A stretch of 64,000 bases of DNA from Cycas panzhihuaensis (GCA_023213395.1 CM041465.1:126921741-126985740), one strand, 5' to 3'; numbered from the stretch's first letter, positions 10,490 to 23,421 are shown. A program made the numbers and translations. Notes: generated by a model from the sequence alone, not told the origin.

Positions 10490-11025
10490 TAAAATTCATT
10501 TACCATGATTTTCTTTCATTTAATTTGATTAGCGCTCTATTTGTACCCTCATCTTATTAGAAATTCTCCATTTTGTTTAGTATTAGAATAATGAAATAAT
10601 AAATATAAGGGTTGATATACCTATTTAATTTAGTCTACATTGGGTTTCATGTATTATACTACTATCAAATTTGTTCATTATCAATTCATGCATGTCAGAA
10701 ATTAATTAAATCTTATTATGCCACTTATATATATGGGCCATGTGTAAATTAATAATTAATGCTAATATTTTGATGAAACCCCACTTGAGCATGAGCATGA
10801 GAACCATATTTTATAATCTTTGATTTTATGAGTGTTCAAATTATTGAATGCACTCCTATATTCATATATCCTATGAAGCCTCTTCTTGTAAAACTTCTAT
10901 TTTATGTTTGTCTTTCTAATAAACACCTCTCATGCAATTAAGTTTTATATGGTACATCCTTTATTTTATTTTTCCTTTACACTATTTCTATAAATGCCTT
11001 TTGTGCAAAATAAGTCTCCCACATA
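10490..11025. repeat. Direct repeat R2, partner of 2525-3010
   Basis: Collinear with R1 from the AATTTGATTA block near 10530 to AAAATAAGTCTC near 11020. It is about 50 bp longer than R1 through small insertions, including a GAGCATGAGCATGAG expansion near 10786. Both copies are in the same orientation. The boundary is where similarity fades, not a defined terminus. Confidence 0.65.
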
Positions 11026-11907
11026 ACTTCCTCTCACAAAGCCTCTTCCTACAAGTGCCTCCATTTCTCATAAAACACTTTGAACTTGAACCTTTCTATA
11101 GGAAAGAACTTCTACATTAACTTTGTATTATAGGTTCTTTTATACAAAGTTGTTCTTTCTTTATTTCTTTTACAGAGCTCTAATTTCACAAAATTTATTC
11201 TCATGTTAGCAATAAAATGAAGGGCTTTAAAAGGACTTCTCCTTATAATATTCTTCAAACGTATTCCTTCCATTATCTACACTCAATTCTATCATTATAT
11301 ACATTCTTAAGGTCATCAAAATAAGACTGCTAAGGTAATTATAAGTCAAAACTAATAGGTAGAATATGTGATTTTGTCTGAGGTTGAAGAAAACTACTAC
11401 AAAAGACTATAGGCATTCATACAAATATGCCATTAGTTAGTTCACTTGGCAATCAAGAATACCAAACAAAGCAACCAATGCTAGATTTATATGAATAGTC
11501 CTCCAATCATTTTTATTACCTTTGTAATTATTGAATAGGACTTAAGCATCATGATTAATATCTATTATATGAATTTCATTTAATATTAGGCACACTCAAT
11601 TAATTAAGATTCATATAATATTTTCACAAGGAGATCTACCATTCTTTAGATAACAATTAAAGCGCATCCTATCTAATGATCAAAATTACTCTTAAGCATG
11701 ATAGATTACCCTAGATCCTCAGGTTATGAAAATCTTTTGGGATTTTATAACCTAATGTGAGTTTGTCTTTCCAATTAGACTTCTCTTTTCTTAAATTATG
11801 TCATTCTAGATTAGCTCTCATTTCATATTTTCTTTTAAAGACTCAATTGGATTAACCTCAATATAGAGCTATGCCCCATATAGTTTTTGTTAAGAAAAAA
11901 GATGCAT
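11026..11907. other. No recognisable feature
   Basis: AT-rich sequence without a coding frame or a motif I recognise. It leads into the degenerate tandem array at 11908. Confidence 0.4.
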
Positions 11908-12079
11908 AATTATAGTTTAAACTTATTATAAAGTAAAGTCTCTAAGTTTAACTCATGGAGAAGTTTAGTCAATTTATACATATTATGGAGTATTATCTTA
12001 GTCTATACTCATAGAGTAGTATGTTGTAGTTTAGGCTCATTGGAAAGTAATAATAGTTTTAACTCATTCTATAATGAGG
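11908..12079. repeat. Degenerate tandem array, 26-31 bp units
   Basis: Six imperfect units (starting about 11908, 11936, 11964, 11993, 12019 and 12050) share a core like TTAGTTTAnACTCATTATGGAGTA, each ending in a GAGTA/AAGTA-type motif. The array resembles the better-kept 29-bp repeat at 16411-16497. Confidence 0.55.
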
Positions 12080-15000
12080 TTATTAAGATGAATAAGAACT
12101 CAATTGCATCTAAGAAAATTATTAGTGAGAGACAATACACCAAATCTCATTGTGTAAGTAACAAATTGGTCATTAAATTTTAAAAGAAAGAAATACCAAG
12201 GCATGCTCCTTAGAATGGTTAATATTCTTTAAGGAACCACATTAAGATTTATTTATCTTAAGCCACTATAATACTGGGTGAAACTAAGAGCCAACTCATT
12301 GAAGAGTCCCTTGAAATGACTAATCTACTTAGGAGTGGAGTTTGATAGAATCCTAGACTAGATAATTAGCTTCAAACAAAGAAGAATTATTTTCCCTAAT
12401 AGTATTTGATTATGTACCTCAAAGGGTAGTAGAGTAGGCTTTATGGGAATAAGATATCTTAAGCTAAAAAGGACATAAAGTACTTGATAAGAAAGGTAAA
12501 TAGCCTACTTTAAAGTGGTCTCAACCTCATAAATATACTATGCAAAATGTTTATAAGTTAGGGATGGATTACATGGAATTAGCTCATAACAATAATTAAG
12601 AGGGATTAAATAAGTATTTGATGAAGTCTTTGAAAGAATTTTACCATTCTTAATAGGATCTATAGCTATAAAGCTTTTGAAACTCCCTAATATGGTCACC
12701 AAAAATGGTTTCATATCTTGGGGCTAACCACCTATTTGATATATATAAATGGAAACTAATTTTGAGGTGTCTTAAGGGTGAACCTTTCAACCAACCCCTA
12801 TGAATAGATCTCTTTACTTGTGTGTTTAAATAAAGATAGATGATTGAAATAACTTACAAATTAAACAACTTCATACATGCATAATAAAATCAAACCAAAG
12901 TCTAATCAAGTATAAGAAATTAAATCAATCAAATACGTTGAACAGAAACCATCTTAACTTTAAGGAGATTACAATCAACCTTCCAATAGGTAAAAAGATC
13001 TTTGGGGCTCCTTACCCTAAAGTAAACATCTAAGTATTCCCTAATTTCTACCCAAAAAGCCATCCTATGGATAAAACTCTAACCTAAATCTCTATTTCCA
13101 CCTAAAAAAAGATTAATCTATATGACACTAGTTATATATTAGCAGGGATAATGATTGTAGGGACCTATGAGAGTTTAGACCCTAGATTATTGACCTTATC
13201 AAGGGTCAACCACTAGGGACTCACTCACCCTATGATAATTCATCTATGAGGATGAATGGCCTCAGGATACCCACATTTGACTCTAACGAGTTCACACATT
13301 TAATGGTGAAGTTGAAAAGAGAAAAATACTCTCAACCTAACGGGTAATGGTAAGTCACCTCCTTTAGGATTCAAAACATGGCTATAAAAACAATAATCTT
13401 AAGGAAGGAGTAGTTTATATATCGGGGATATCTAGTCCTAGTTAATTAAAAGATGCCAAATGATGAGAAGTATTTGTCCCTAAGAGAGGACAAGCTTGTT
13501 CATTAGGGATGCCAAGTCTTGAGTGAACAAGAAAGTTTTAAACAAATGGATGAAATCTATCCTAGAGGGACCAAACAAGAGCAATCGACACCTATGTGCA
13601 AGCCTAGCAAGTAATTTAAGATTAAATACAAAAAATAATCATGCAAGCAACATAACAATCAAATCATACATGAATAGACATAATTCCTTTCCTTCTTTTG
13701 TTTGTATTTCTTCAATGGATTATAAGAGAAAGAAACTAAGCATATAAGTAAAAAATGATTTCAAGTTCTTTCATTATACTTACAGTTATTTTAGTTACTA
13801 CTCTTTCACCTCTTTTCAATATTTTTATGATATAGTTACTAAAAAATGAAAGAATATGAGAATTCAAGAAACATGTAATTAAATGTTTTGATTCCAAACC
13901 TAAACATTGACTTACTATATTTCTGTTCATATAAGTAAACAATGAATAAGGATGAATCACTTATTCACTAAGTAATATAAATGAAAACTCATTCCCTTTC
14001 ATTTTCCTTCTTTCATTTATTTGTGTAAACTTAATAATAAAAAGGAAAGTTGTAAGACATGAGGATAATATGAGTACCTTATAATAAAGGTGTAAAATAA
14101 TTAATTCACCCTCCTTTCATTATCACCACTTTAGAATGAATCTCATTAATCAAAACAAGTAATAACATTTGATATTGAAGTCATTAATTTTGAAAGAAAA
14201 CATCGACTGCAACCTTAAAATTATATCAAAATCTTGGTAGCATTTTTGTTGTATATGAGAAATTTTCATAATACATGAGTGGCATGAGTTTCTTGATACT
14301 CTATAGAAGAGATTAAGGACACTTTAGTTATTCAAAAGAGACCATTTCTTATCATTCATCTCTTCTCAAAGAATTGTCTTGGTTTATTTAACCCTTTATT
14401 AGGAACAACATCTTTGTAAATTATGAATAAGAATAAGAGATAGGGGTAAAAATAGATCTGACTTGATGATAGTCAATATTATGAATTCAAACTACTTCAA
14501 TCCCACAAAATAACCCCTTTTAATATTTCCAATTGAGAAAGAGATCAAAACTAGTTTGATCTTCAAATCAAATTACTCAATAAACCAAAAGAAACAAACA
14601 AGTCTTAATTAAAGAATTGTAGAAGTAGTAATGAAAAACCCTTAAAAAAAAAAAAACTAAAAACTAAAACAAACTACTCTAATTGATAAAATAAACATTG
14701 AATTACAAAGAAGATATTTCACACTTGATGAAAAAATATATAATATGCCTCAAATTGACACTAAGTTCCTATCTAACATGGTATGAAAAACTCTAAACAC
14801 TATGAGAATGATAAACTTGATGGTGGTAAATGTCATAAGAGATGAGATATTACCCAAAGGACCAGTGAAAACTAAGAGAAGAGGCCTTAATAAGCAAGTG
14901 GAGAAATGGATTTGAGAATTGAGAAATAATTGAAGTAAAGATAGACCTCCAATCTTTCCAGTAGGTTTCATAAACTTCTAAGAAGGTTACTTCCAACGCA

Positions 15001-16248
15001 CTTCAAACATTAACAAATCACTAAAAAGGAGCACAAAAAAAAAATTGGTAGCACTTTGATACCCTAAAAGCTCCCCCCGTCCCTTTAAAAATGCATTGGG
15101 ATTTATAAGGAAATAGAGGGAGGAGGATGAATGAGAAAACCATGGTTTCTACCCATGGTTTAACTCATTTTTTAGAATCAAATCTTATATGGAAGAAGGT
15201 AAGATAATCATAGATCAATCTGGGTAGGTGGGGTGGCACCTAGTTATGAATCTAGGAAAAAATTAGATCAAAATAGGTGAGAAAACTATGCTCTATTTTT
15301 TAATTTATAGATATGACCATAAAAAATATGACAAATGGATAAAAACATGATATTACATATAAAATGAACAATATAGGAGGTTTTCATATTTTATTTATAA
15401 AGGCAAAAAAGGATAGAAACAAAATACAAAAATTGACAAAACAAACTTTTTGGGTTCTCTAAAAGTAATAATGGCTTTAATGAAGACTAGATTATGGCAA
15501 TAAAATGTAAACAAGTGGTAGAATTAAGACTAAAATTGATCATAATGATTAATAATATTAAAAGAGAAATGATTAGAAAGGGGAGACCTAAAGTAATTTA
15601 CAAACTATATTAGACATGAACATTATATCATATTGTAGTATCAATCATCGATAAATAAAGATCATTACAATCATATGTATTCAATCATCTAATTAGCAAT
15701 CTTTCAACTTTTATGGCTTAAAATAAAATGATGCATGCTTAACATTATCCTAATCAAAGCTTTTACAATTAAACAATCAACCAAAATAAATTTGACAACT
15801 TAAATACTAACTAAGTAATATCTATTAAATAGATAAAAGCCATAACTAATAAGTGTCTTGAGCAAATAAGTCAAGACATAAACCTAACTACACTAAAAAG
15901 GGCCAGATATGGTGAAATATTTACCCCCTTATCATTAGAAGTTGTTGCTAATAATAGAGAGAAATATGGTGAATAATGATAACTCAATTTTTAGGCTTGA
16001 ATAAAGTTGAACTTGAAGATCTTGAGCTTATTTCTTAAGCTATAAGCAAAGGTTAGATTGGATGATGAGTCTATAGCATGTGAAAGTAATGAAGAAAGTT
16101 CCATCAAAATGAAATAGGGGAAACTTGATAAAGCCCATGGTATAGTCACATTTGGAACTCAAACTTGATACTAGATTATCCATCATATTGATGGGGATTT
16201 TGAATGGATGGTTTCAATAGATTAGCCTCTTCAACACCCATTTTCAAA
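12080..16248. other. Long AT-rich stretch without a recognised gene
   Basis: Roughly 4.2 kb. Short open frames at 13523-13747 (+), 13736-13960 (-) and 14750-14971 (-) have no recognisable motif, and I treat them as chance. A 13-base A-run lies near 14646. A GCACTTTGATACCC string at 15047 is faintly like a minus-strand primer-binding site, but no flanking LTR pair is visible. This is probably old retroelement or intergenic DNA beyond recognition. Confidence 0.4.
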
Positions 16249-16400
16249 GGTGTGGCTATCATAGTTTAACCTTATTAGTAGTGATTTAGAGGTGTGGCTA
16301 CCATAGTTTATCCTTATTAACAACCATCCTATATTTCTTGAGTACGTAAGACTACATGGTTTTAGAGGGGTAGCTACCATAGTTTAATCTCATTATCAAT
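16249..16400. repeat. Three interspersed GGTGTGGCTACCATAGTTTA units
   Basis: Related units begin at about 16249, 16290 and 16368 (GGTGTGGCTAtCATAGTTTA, GGTGTGGCTACCATAGTTTA, GGGGTAGCTACCATAGTTTA). Each is followed by a CTTATTA/CTCATTA block. Spacing is uneven (about 41 and 78 bp). They grade into the 29-bp tandem repeat at 16411. Confidence 0.6.
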
Positions 16401-16410
16401 TCTTTGGAGG

Positions 16411-16497
16411 TACAATTAGTTTATACCCATCATAGAGTATTTAGTTAGTTTATACTCATCATGGAGTGTCCAATTAGTTTATACTTATTATAAAGTG
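16411..16497. repeat. 29-bp tandem repeat, three units
   Basis: Units at 16411-16439, 16440-16468 and 16469-16497 share AATTAGTTTATACnCATCAT and end GAGT(A/G) or AAGTG. Length is exactly 29 bp in all three. The array ends 23 bp before the target duplication of element RE1, which inserted next to it. Confidence 0.85.
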
Positions 16498-16525
16498 TTC
16501 TCCCAGCTTAGAGTGATGAAGTTAG

Positions 16526-16711
16526 TGTTAGAATATGTAATGTATTATCCTCTTATTATAATGTAACCTTAGTATAAGTCATGTCATTAATAAAGTAACT
16601 CTAAATTAGGGTTATTATTAAAGATTCCTTGCATATAAATACATGATGTACTCTTCAATGAATAATATAATTTTATTGTTCTTCTCTCTTCATTAGTTCT
16701 TTGATCTAACA
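16526..16711 (+). repeat. 5' LTR of RE1
   Basis: 186 bp, TGTTAG to CTAACA. It carries a TATAAATAC box-like string near 16636 and a conserved central block TATAATGTAACCTTAGTA. The same length as the 3' LTR fixes both edges. Confidence 0.93.
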
Positions 16712-16723
16712 TGGTATCAAAGC
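16712..16723 (+). other. Primer-binding site of RE1 (tRNA-iMet)
   Basis: TGGTATCAAAGC immediately follows the LTR end. It is complementary to the 3' end of initiator methionyl-tRNA apart from one A-for-G change against the usual TGGTATCAGAGC. Confidence 0.92.
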
Positions 16724-17990
16724 CTCATCCCAAGATTAATTTCCTGTAAGTAATGTCAAAGAGGGGGTGTTGGCCTAACCATCATATCTTAGGGATTGTT
16801 TGTATGGACTAATCACCACCCTGGGTCTTAGGACTAACCACCCTATGGTGTGTTTAGATACAAGATTTGTATCAGAAAATAACACCTTGAGGTTTTGGAC
16901 ACTGCACAAACAAAAAAAATTAACCATCTTAGATTTGATTCAAAATTTACATACAGAGTTTCCTCTACATGTTGATCATTCTTTTCTAAAGTGTTGAAGT
17001 TTAATTCTTCATGGTTTTACCAGAATAGGGTAAAAACCCTACCAACCTAAGTTTTACTTTAGTCATTAATTTCTCTCCATACAAACTGATACCAAACCTA
17101 AATCTAATATCAAATGAAATCTATTGAGAAGACCTTTCTAATGATATATGATTCAACTAAGTTTGGTTAGTAGTAGAAAAGAATCAAGCAAGAAAGACAT
17201 TAAATCCTAGCAACTAATCTACACTTTAAGGAGTATTTTCTTCTCATTTAGAACATAGATAAAAAAACTAAGACTAGATCTATATTCCTTAAAGGAAAAT
17301 ATCTTATTTGACACTAGTTTCATTAAATTCTAAGGAGATCATTTTTTTAGCCACTAGGGTAATCTGTACAATAGGTTGTATAGCTCTATATAGTAATACC
17401 ACACTATTGTAGACTCTAAATAGGGTCCTGCAAGGAGGTGAAACCTATATCTATCTTTAGTATTCTTCTCTTTGAATTTTTGTTGAAAGTTTGCCTCTTA
17501 TCATTAAGCTTTTATTGTCAATCACCTATGGGTAGATAACTCTACTTGGTAACTACCCATTCCCTACCTTAGAGACCCTATTTTGGGGGTTTATAAATAT
17601 CATGTTGGATCTATTGTTATTATATAAGCACAACTAAAATATACACTGACATGTGAAGTAAGGGGATAAGTAAGGACCCAATACATATGCCTTAAACAAA
17701 ACTTGCTCATAGATTTATTAAGCCTTCACGTACCATGAGGTATATAGGAGGACCCTATAGGACCCTTTTCTACTTCCTAGAACAGGTTAACTATTAACCA
17801 CTAAAGTCTTATAGTGTAATGGTTAGCAGTTCATTCCACAAATCTACCTAGCACGAATCTCATCTTGAGATTTATTATCAAGCCTACAAGACCAAGTAAT
17901 CCCTTAGCTAGATTGATAAGGTCTTCCTCTATCTTGTCATGGATTTTTTACTTTGTATCTTTGATTCTAAGAAACTCATTGGAGAAATTA
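16724..17990 (+). other. 5' leader of RE1
   Basis: About 1.27 kb between the primer-binding site and gag, without a coding signature. A 65-codon frame at 16800-16997 has no motif I recognise. Confidence 0.5.
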
Positions 17991-18516
17991 TAAGTCATGG
18001 AAGATTAAGATTCACTCCATCTTAATTGGTTAAGGAGGATGAGACCAAATTGAATCCTCTAAAGCTAAGCCGATGGACATAGCTGAGAAAAAACTATATC
18101 TAGAACATAAAGGTCTTGCTCTTTCTACAATCGCCTTTTCAGTCTCTGATTCCCTTCTGCCTCATATATCAAGAGCCATAACTCCTCATGAAGTATGGAA
18201 TATTTTATCAACCCTATTTACTCAAAAGAATATTGCATGTATCATGGCCCTTAAGAATTAATTGTCCATATTTAAAATGATAGAGGCTAAAGACTTCGCT
18301 TCTTTTCTAAAGCATTTTAAGAAGATCCAAGAAAGCCTTGCTTCCATCAGAGTTACTTATTCAAACAATAACCTGATTGACCTAATTATCCATAAAATTC
18401 CATCCAAATTTAGGCCCTTTATCACTAGCTATCAAATGACAACAAAACTTATCAAACCTATATTTGATACTATCAGTGCCAAAACCTTCACTATGAGCAA
18501 ATTGATGTCAACCTAA
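17991..18516 (+). pseudogene. Decayed gag of RE1
   Basis: Plus-strand frame with the copia gag (UBN2-type) layout: MDIAEKKLYLEHKGLALSTI, then a helical block with SRAITPHEVWNILSTLF (18160-18230), a TAA at 18259-18261, then DFASFLKHFKKIQESLASI and LIDLIIHKIPSKFRPFI. These match the family pattern of an A-K-E-x-W-x-x-L motif followed by the L-P-x-x-Y/F-x-x-x motif. Apart from one stop the frame is almost continuous over 18073-18516. No zinc knuckle is seen downstream. Most of gag lies left of the duplication breakpoint and is absent from the 45-kb copy. Confidence 0.8.
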
Positions 18517-18889
18517 ATAGTGACTTGGATAATGCATTTGCATCCAAAGTCAACATTTAAGGATGAGGCAACCTAACTAGATCCATATATTAAGCACTTA
18601 AATGAGGGAGAAGATGTGCATCTAGTTTTAGTCTAATTAGAGGTCAATTTTCTTTCTAAGCTCAACCATAATAATATTCTATAGGAAGAATAGGTTAAAC
18701 TATCATCTACTACTATTATGAAAAGATGGGAGACTTCACCATTAATTGTCATCATTAAAAGGTTGACTTAGAGAGGGAAATCATTGCTATAGGGAGCTAC
18801 TCTGGGCAAATAAGAAAGTATGACTAAACAAGAAATGAGGAAGAACAAGAAACTGCCTTCATTACCCTACTCTCTTCAACCACTAATAA

Positions 18890-21800
18890 CTAAAGCCTAG
18901 ATCACTAGTTTACTGATTTAATCATGACACATATCCCATAGGCATTCTTAGTTCAATCACATCAAGCCACTATAGGGAATATCAATTTAATCATAACACC
19001 ACCCATTTATTTTAGGGTAGTGGTATAATTCTAGTAGTCATACTTGATGGAACCATTAAGAAATTCATACAAGTTCTATATGTGCCATGGATGACTAAGA
19101 ACCTATTATTAGTCTCTCATCAGTTTGACAAAAGAATGAAAATATTATTTGATGATGATAAATATATTATCTTTGATAAGAATAAAGATGACAAAGTGGT
19201 TGATGAAGGAATCAAAACAAAAGGTTTGTATACATTTCTTACCTCACCAATATTCTCTACATTAAATATGACTCATAATATTGATAATAAAAAGCTTTGA
19301 TACTTACATTATGGGAACTTATCTTATGATCACTTGTTTAACTTAAGCAAATATGATATGGTGAAAGGATTACTCTAGATTAAAAAAAAAAATTCTATAT
19401 GCAATGTCTGTATGTTAGGTAAACAACATAGACTACAATTCTCCCATAACACTAGAAGGGCTAACTTCAAACTTCAAGTTGTGTACAATGACCTATATGG
19501 CCTATTTACTCCTCCATTTATGGGAGGTGCATGGTATTACTTGACATTTATTGATGATTACTTAAGAAAAGTTTAGATATATTTTCTTAAACTAAAATCA
19601 TATGTCTTTAAATCCTTCTTAAACTTCAAGGCTAAGGTTGAAAAAGAAAGTGATCACTGCATCAAAATCTGAAGTACTGATAATAGAGAGAAATTTAAAG
19701 ATTATTATGAGAAATAAGGAATACAAAGACAATTAATAATCCCTTATACTACTTAATCTAATAGGGTAGTAGAAAGGTAGAATAGAACCATAATTAAAAT
19801 GAATCAATTACTTTTAAAGCAAAAGGGATTATCAAATAGGTTCTAGGCTGAGGTTATAAACATTATAGTGTACTTACACAACTAAAGCCCAACTAAGGAT
19901 CTGTATGACATAACCTAAGAAGAATCCTAGATAAGATAAAAACCTTATATTTCTCATTTTAGGATCTTTGCTTCAATTGTATATGTGCATATTCCTACTA
20001 AAAAATGTAAAAAGCTAGATGACAAGAGCAAAAAGTATATTCTTGTAAGATACAATGATACCTCCAAAGCATACAAATGACTTGATCCATTAACTAACAA
20101 GATATATCTAAGTAGATATGTATACTTTGATGAAACATTTGATCTATTAATATAAAATATTTCTCAAAATAAAACCAAATCTGATGGATATTTACCTCTA
20201 ACTATTCCTCATCCTAAGGAATAACCTTCTATTCGAGAGACCTCTATGGCTACTACTAAATATTAGAAACTAGAAATATCAAAAGGAACTTTAAGTTATG
20301 ACTTTGATGATACTCCCTTAGATAACATAGGAGATACTCAAGTACACTAAACCCATGCTTAGCAAAAATAGATTCCAAAATGGTATTTCAAGACTATTGA
20401 AGACTCTGGAATGGATCCTAAAGATCTCCAAGAAAGAAGGAAAACTATGAATTAAGCTCATTCACACTATAGGCATGTAGTTAATACCAACCTTCCTCAT
20501 CTACAAGCTAGAGATGACTCTTATTAGAGTAAATCCATAGAAGAAGAAATGGACTCAATCAAGAAAAATAAAACCTAGGATTTAGTTATACCTCCACCAT
20601 ACAAACTAATTATTAGATGCAAATGGCTATTTAAAGTTAAATAAAAAGTTAATGGATCCATTGAAAAGTATAAGGCTTCTCTAATTATTGAAGGATCCAC
20701 CTAAACTTATGGTATTACCTATGAAGAAACAATTTTCCTAGTTAGCAAGATGATAATAATTAAAATAATCCTTACCCTAGTAGCTCAATATAATTAGTTA
20801 GTTTATCAAATAGATGTCAAAGGGGTTTTGCTAAATAGGGAATTATAAGAATAAGTATATATGCAACAAGCTCCAATGTATATAACTACTAGATAAGAGT
20901 ATTTATTCTAAAAATTAAATAAAGCTCTATATGGATTAAAATAGGCTCTAAGATCTTGGTATTTAAAAATTGATGCATACCTAAAAAGTTTAAGAATGAG
21001 ACGATGTAATGTAAATTATGGACTATATATTCATATTGCCAAAAATAAATAAATCACTATCATTATGCTTTATATTAATGATTTTATTATTATAGGCAAC
21101 AACACAAGTTGGATTGAAAATGTGAAATAGAAGTTGTAAAAGACATTTAAAATGATGGATTTGGGACTTCTATATTACTACCTACGAATAGAAGTCCAAC
21201 AAGAATCTTAAGGAATCTTCTTATACAAAAGCAAGTATGCCATATGAATACTAGAGGAGTTTAACATGATAGACCACAAGCCTGTTTTGACTCCCATCTA
21301 CATAAGAGTTAGTCTCTATGTAGATTAGACAGGAAACTAGTTGATGAGACACTGTATAGAAAACTTATTGAGCAACCTCATCTATCTCACTTCCATTTGA
21401 CTAGACATTGTATATGCAGTTGGAATTATTTCTAAGTATATATTTATACCTAAGGAATCTCATTAGAAGATAGATAAAGGAATACATTGATATCTATAGG
21501 GAATAAAATCTTATGGTATCCAATATAATAATAAAAGTATAGGTCAACTAATAAAATACTTAGATTTAGATTGGGCTAGAGACACAAACAATTGTATATC
21601 AACCACAGGATATTGCTTTGATCTTGGGAATGGAATTATCTTATGGAAGTCAAAGAAATAATCAATAGTCTCCCTCTCTACCTCTGAAGTTGAATATTAA
21701 GTAGAAATTCATGTAATATGTAAAGCAACTTGGCTCCAATGACTCTTTAAAGAACTCCATCAGTCTTGAATCATACATATTACAATAAATTATGATAACT

Positions 21801-21990
21801 AGAGCACCATTCAAATGACGAAAAATATTGTATTTCATATAGAAATAAAATACATTGAAGTGCAACAATAGAGAAAAGGTTGATAAAAAGGAAATCAACT
21901 TAGTTTGTTGCCCAACTAAAGAACAACTAGTAGATATCTTCACAAAACCTTTTCTAAAGGATAAATTAATATATCTTAGAACAAAAATAG
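18890..21990 (+). pseudogene. Decayed pol of RE1 (PR-INT-RT-RNase H)
   Basis: Domains in order on the plus strand. A very diverged protease region lies around 18.9-19.05 kb. The pre-integrase segment is 19082-19300 (MTKNLLLVSHQFDKRMKILF, then IKTKGLYTF). The integrase core is about 19440-19900 (WYYLTFIDDY; STDNREKF in the D-N-x-x-E-F position; SNRVVER before the catalytic-Glu block). Reverse transcriptase is about 20540-21200 (CKWLFKVK; YQIDVKGVLLNRE; LNKALYGLK; active-site LYINDF, where copia elements have Y-V-D-D, so one Asp is now Asn). RNase H runs to about 21970 (DLDWARDTNN; ATWLQ; TKPFLKDKL). Many TAG/TAA codons stand where Gln or Trp is expected. The enzyme activities are certainly lost. 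Confidence 0.88.
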
Positions 21991-22024
21991 GAATGAAAGA
22001 AAAGGATTAGATAATAAGAGGAGA

Positions 22025-22210
22025 TGTTAAAACATTTAATATCTTATCCTCTTATTATAATGTAACCTTAGTATAAGTCATGTCATTAATAAAGTAACTC
22101 TAAATTAGGGTCACTGTTAATGACTCCTTGTATATAAATACATAATGCACTCCTTAATGAATAACATAATTTTATTCTTCTTCTCTCTTCATAAGTTTTT
22201 TTATCTAATA
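22025..22210 (+). repeat. 3' LTR of RE1
   Basis: 186 bp, TGTTAAAAC to CTAATA (terminal CA now TA). It is preceded by the purine tract and followed by GTTAG. The TATATAAATAC promoter-like string is at about 22129-22140. Confidence 0.93.
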
Positions 22211-23118
22211 GTTAGGAGTGATGGTGCTCTATAATATAAGTTAGTAAAGAGTTAGCTTCAACATTTTGACTATGTAAGATATGCTAGACAGTAACATATG
22301 AGTACTAGGACAATAATATCAAAGTTTGAGCATGAATGGAGTGTAAATAAGGGGAATGAACATGATAGACACCAATAAATTAAAAGATTAGCACTTGGGA
22401 ATCATAAAAGAGATAAACAAGTCCTTCATAGAATGGCAAGACATTAGTTAAGGGTTATATGATAGTAATATACTCAACTATAGTATTGGTTACTTGAGGT
22501 AGGAACATACCAGTAAAGGTTAACACATTATCTATTTAGTCACAAACAACCCATGCAATAGCATATGGCCCTAGGTCACCTTAACTATCTTTATTAGTAT
22601 ATATGCTCAATGACATGATAAGAAAGAGATCATACTCATAGACAAAGCGATAAATGTGGGGACACTATGGGAATTAACTTAAAAGGATATGGTTCTATAT
22701 GAGAGGCTAAGTTTCAACTATAAGATAAGAAAGAGATAGGATCATGGATAGGTTTTCTCATCATGACCATACCTCCCTAAATACAAATAATTGTAAAAGA
22801 ATACTTGATACTGAATAGGTTTTGATCATAATTGAGACCATGTTGGACCCAAGCAAATGGATGTAAAGGTCCTAAATAATACACCCCAATGAACCTAAAT
22901 TGTATTTCTATAATTAGAGGTGAAATCATCATATAACATGCTCTAGATACTAAAAGTATAGAAAAATAAAGGGATATTTCTCTTTATTGACTCACCTTCT
23001 TTCTTTCTTTCTTTCTTTTAATTATTTTTTTAAATTCTCCTTTCCTTTTTTAGGGGGGTGTTTACTTTTCTGTTTACTTTTACTACTATCTTAGGTCATA
23101 CCATACAATAGTGTAGAC
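22211..23118. other. Insertion-site DNA between RE1 and E
   Basis: Starts with the GTTAG target duplication of RE1 and ends with TAGAC, the target duplication of E. The roughly 900 bp between show no gene. A TTTC microsatellite lies at about 22996-23018. The whole stretch recurs at 49046-49934, which shows that the two RE1/E pairs come from one ancestral locus. Confidence 0.6.
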
Positions 23119-23421
23119 TGTTGGGTGAAGGATCTAGTTGCCACACTTCACTAATGTAAAGCAATGGTACATAAGAGTAAAATGAAGAGAATAAGATTGA
23201 TAGTAAAAAAGAGAGGTGAGAATTATGACTCTTCCTTTCACATTTAGCCTTATATATCAAAGGATATGCATTAAGGTTTCCAAACAAGTTTCTTGCCTAA
23301 TGACATGATTTCAAAATTACACTTAAATGTAAATGAAATTACATTTAACTATATAACTTAGCTAACTTAAAGTCACCTTAATATAATTAATCTAATGAAC
23401 TTGATGTATTAACATCCATCA
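23119..23421 (-). repeat. 3' LTR of E
   Basis: 303 bp, TGTTGGGTGAAG to AACATCCATCA, with the same length and ends as 30406-30708. A TATATA string at about 23251 lies in promoter position when read on the minus strand. Confidence 0.93.

Larger units (their letters stand above)
16526..22210 (+). mobile_element. Full-length decayed copia retrotransposon RE1
   Basis: A 5.7-kb Ty1/copia element with all structural landmarks: 186-bp LTRs (16526-16711 and 22025-22210) starting TGTTA, primer-binding site TGGTATCAAAGC (16712-16723), purine tract AAGAGGAGA before the 3' LTR (about 22015-22023), and a perfect 5-bp target duplication GTTAG (16521-16525 and 22211-22215). The LTRs differ at about 21 of 186 positions by hand count, so the insertion is old. 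Gag and pol remnants follow in order in one orientation, all with stops. The part from about 18.6 kb onward and its right flank recur at 45.4-49.9 kb because of a segmental duplication, not a second insertion. Confidence 0.93.

Noticed and set aside
15040-15065. GCACTTTGATACCC as a minus-strand primer-binding site
   Set aside because: Two or more mismatches and no LTR pair or coding remnant in the right position.
22996-23018. TTTC repeat as a possible regulatory element
   Set aside because: Simple microsatellite. The duplicate at about 49830 has degenerated to a T-run.
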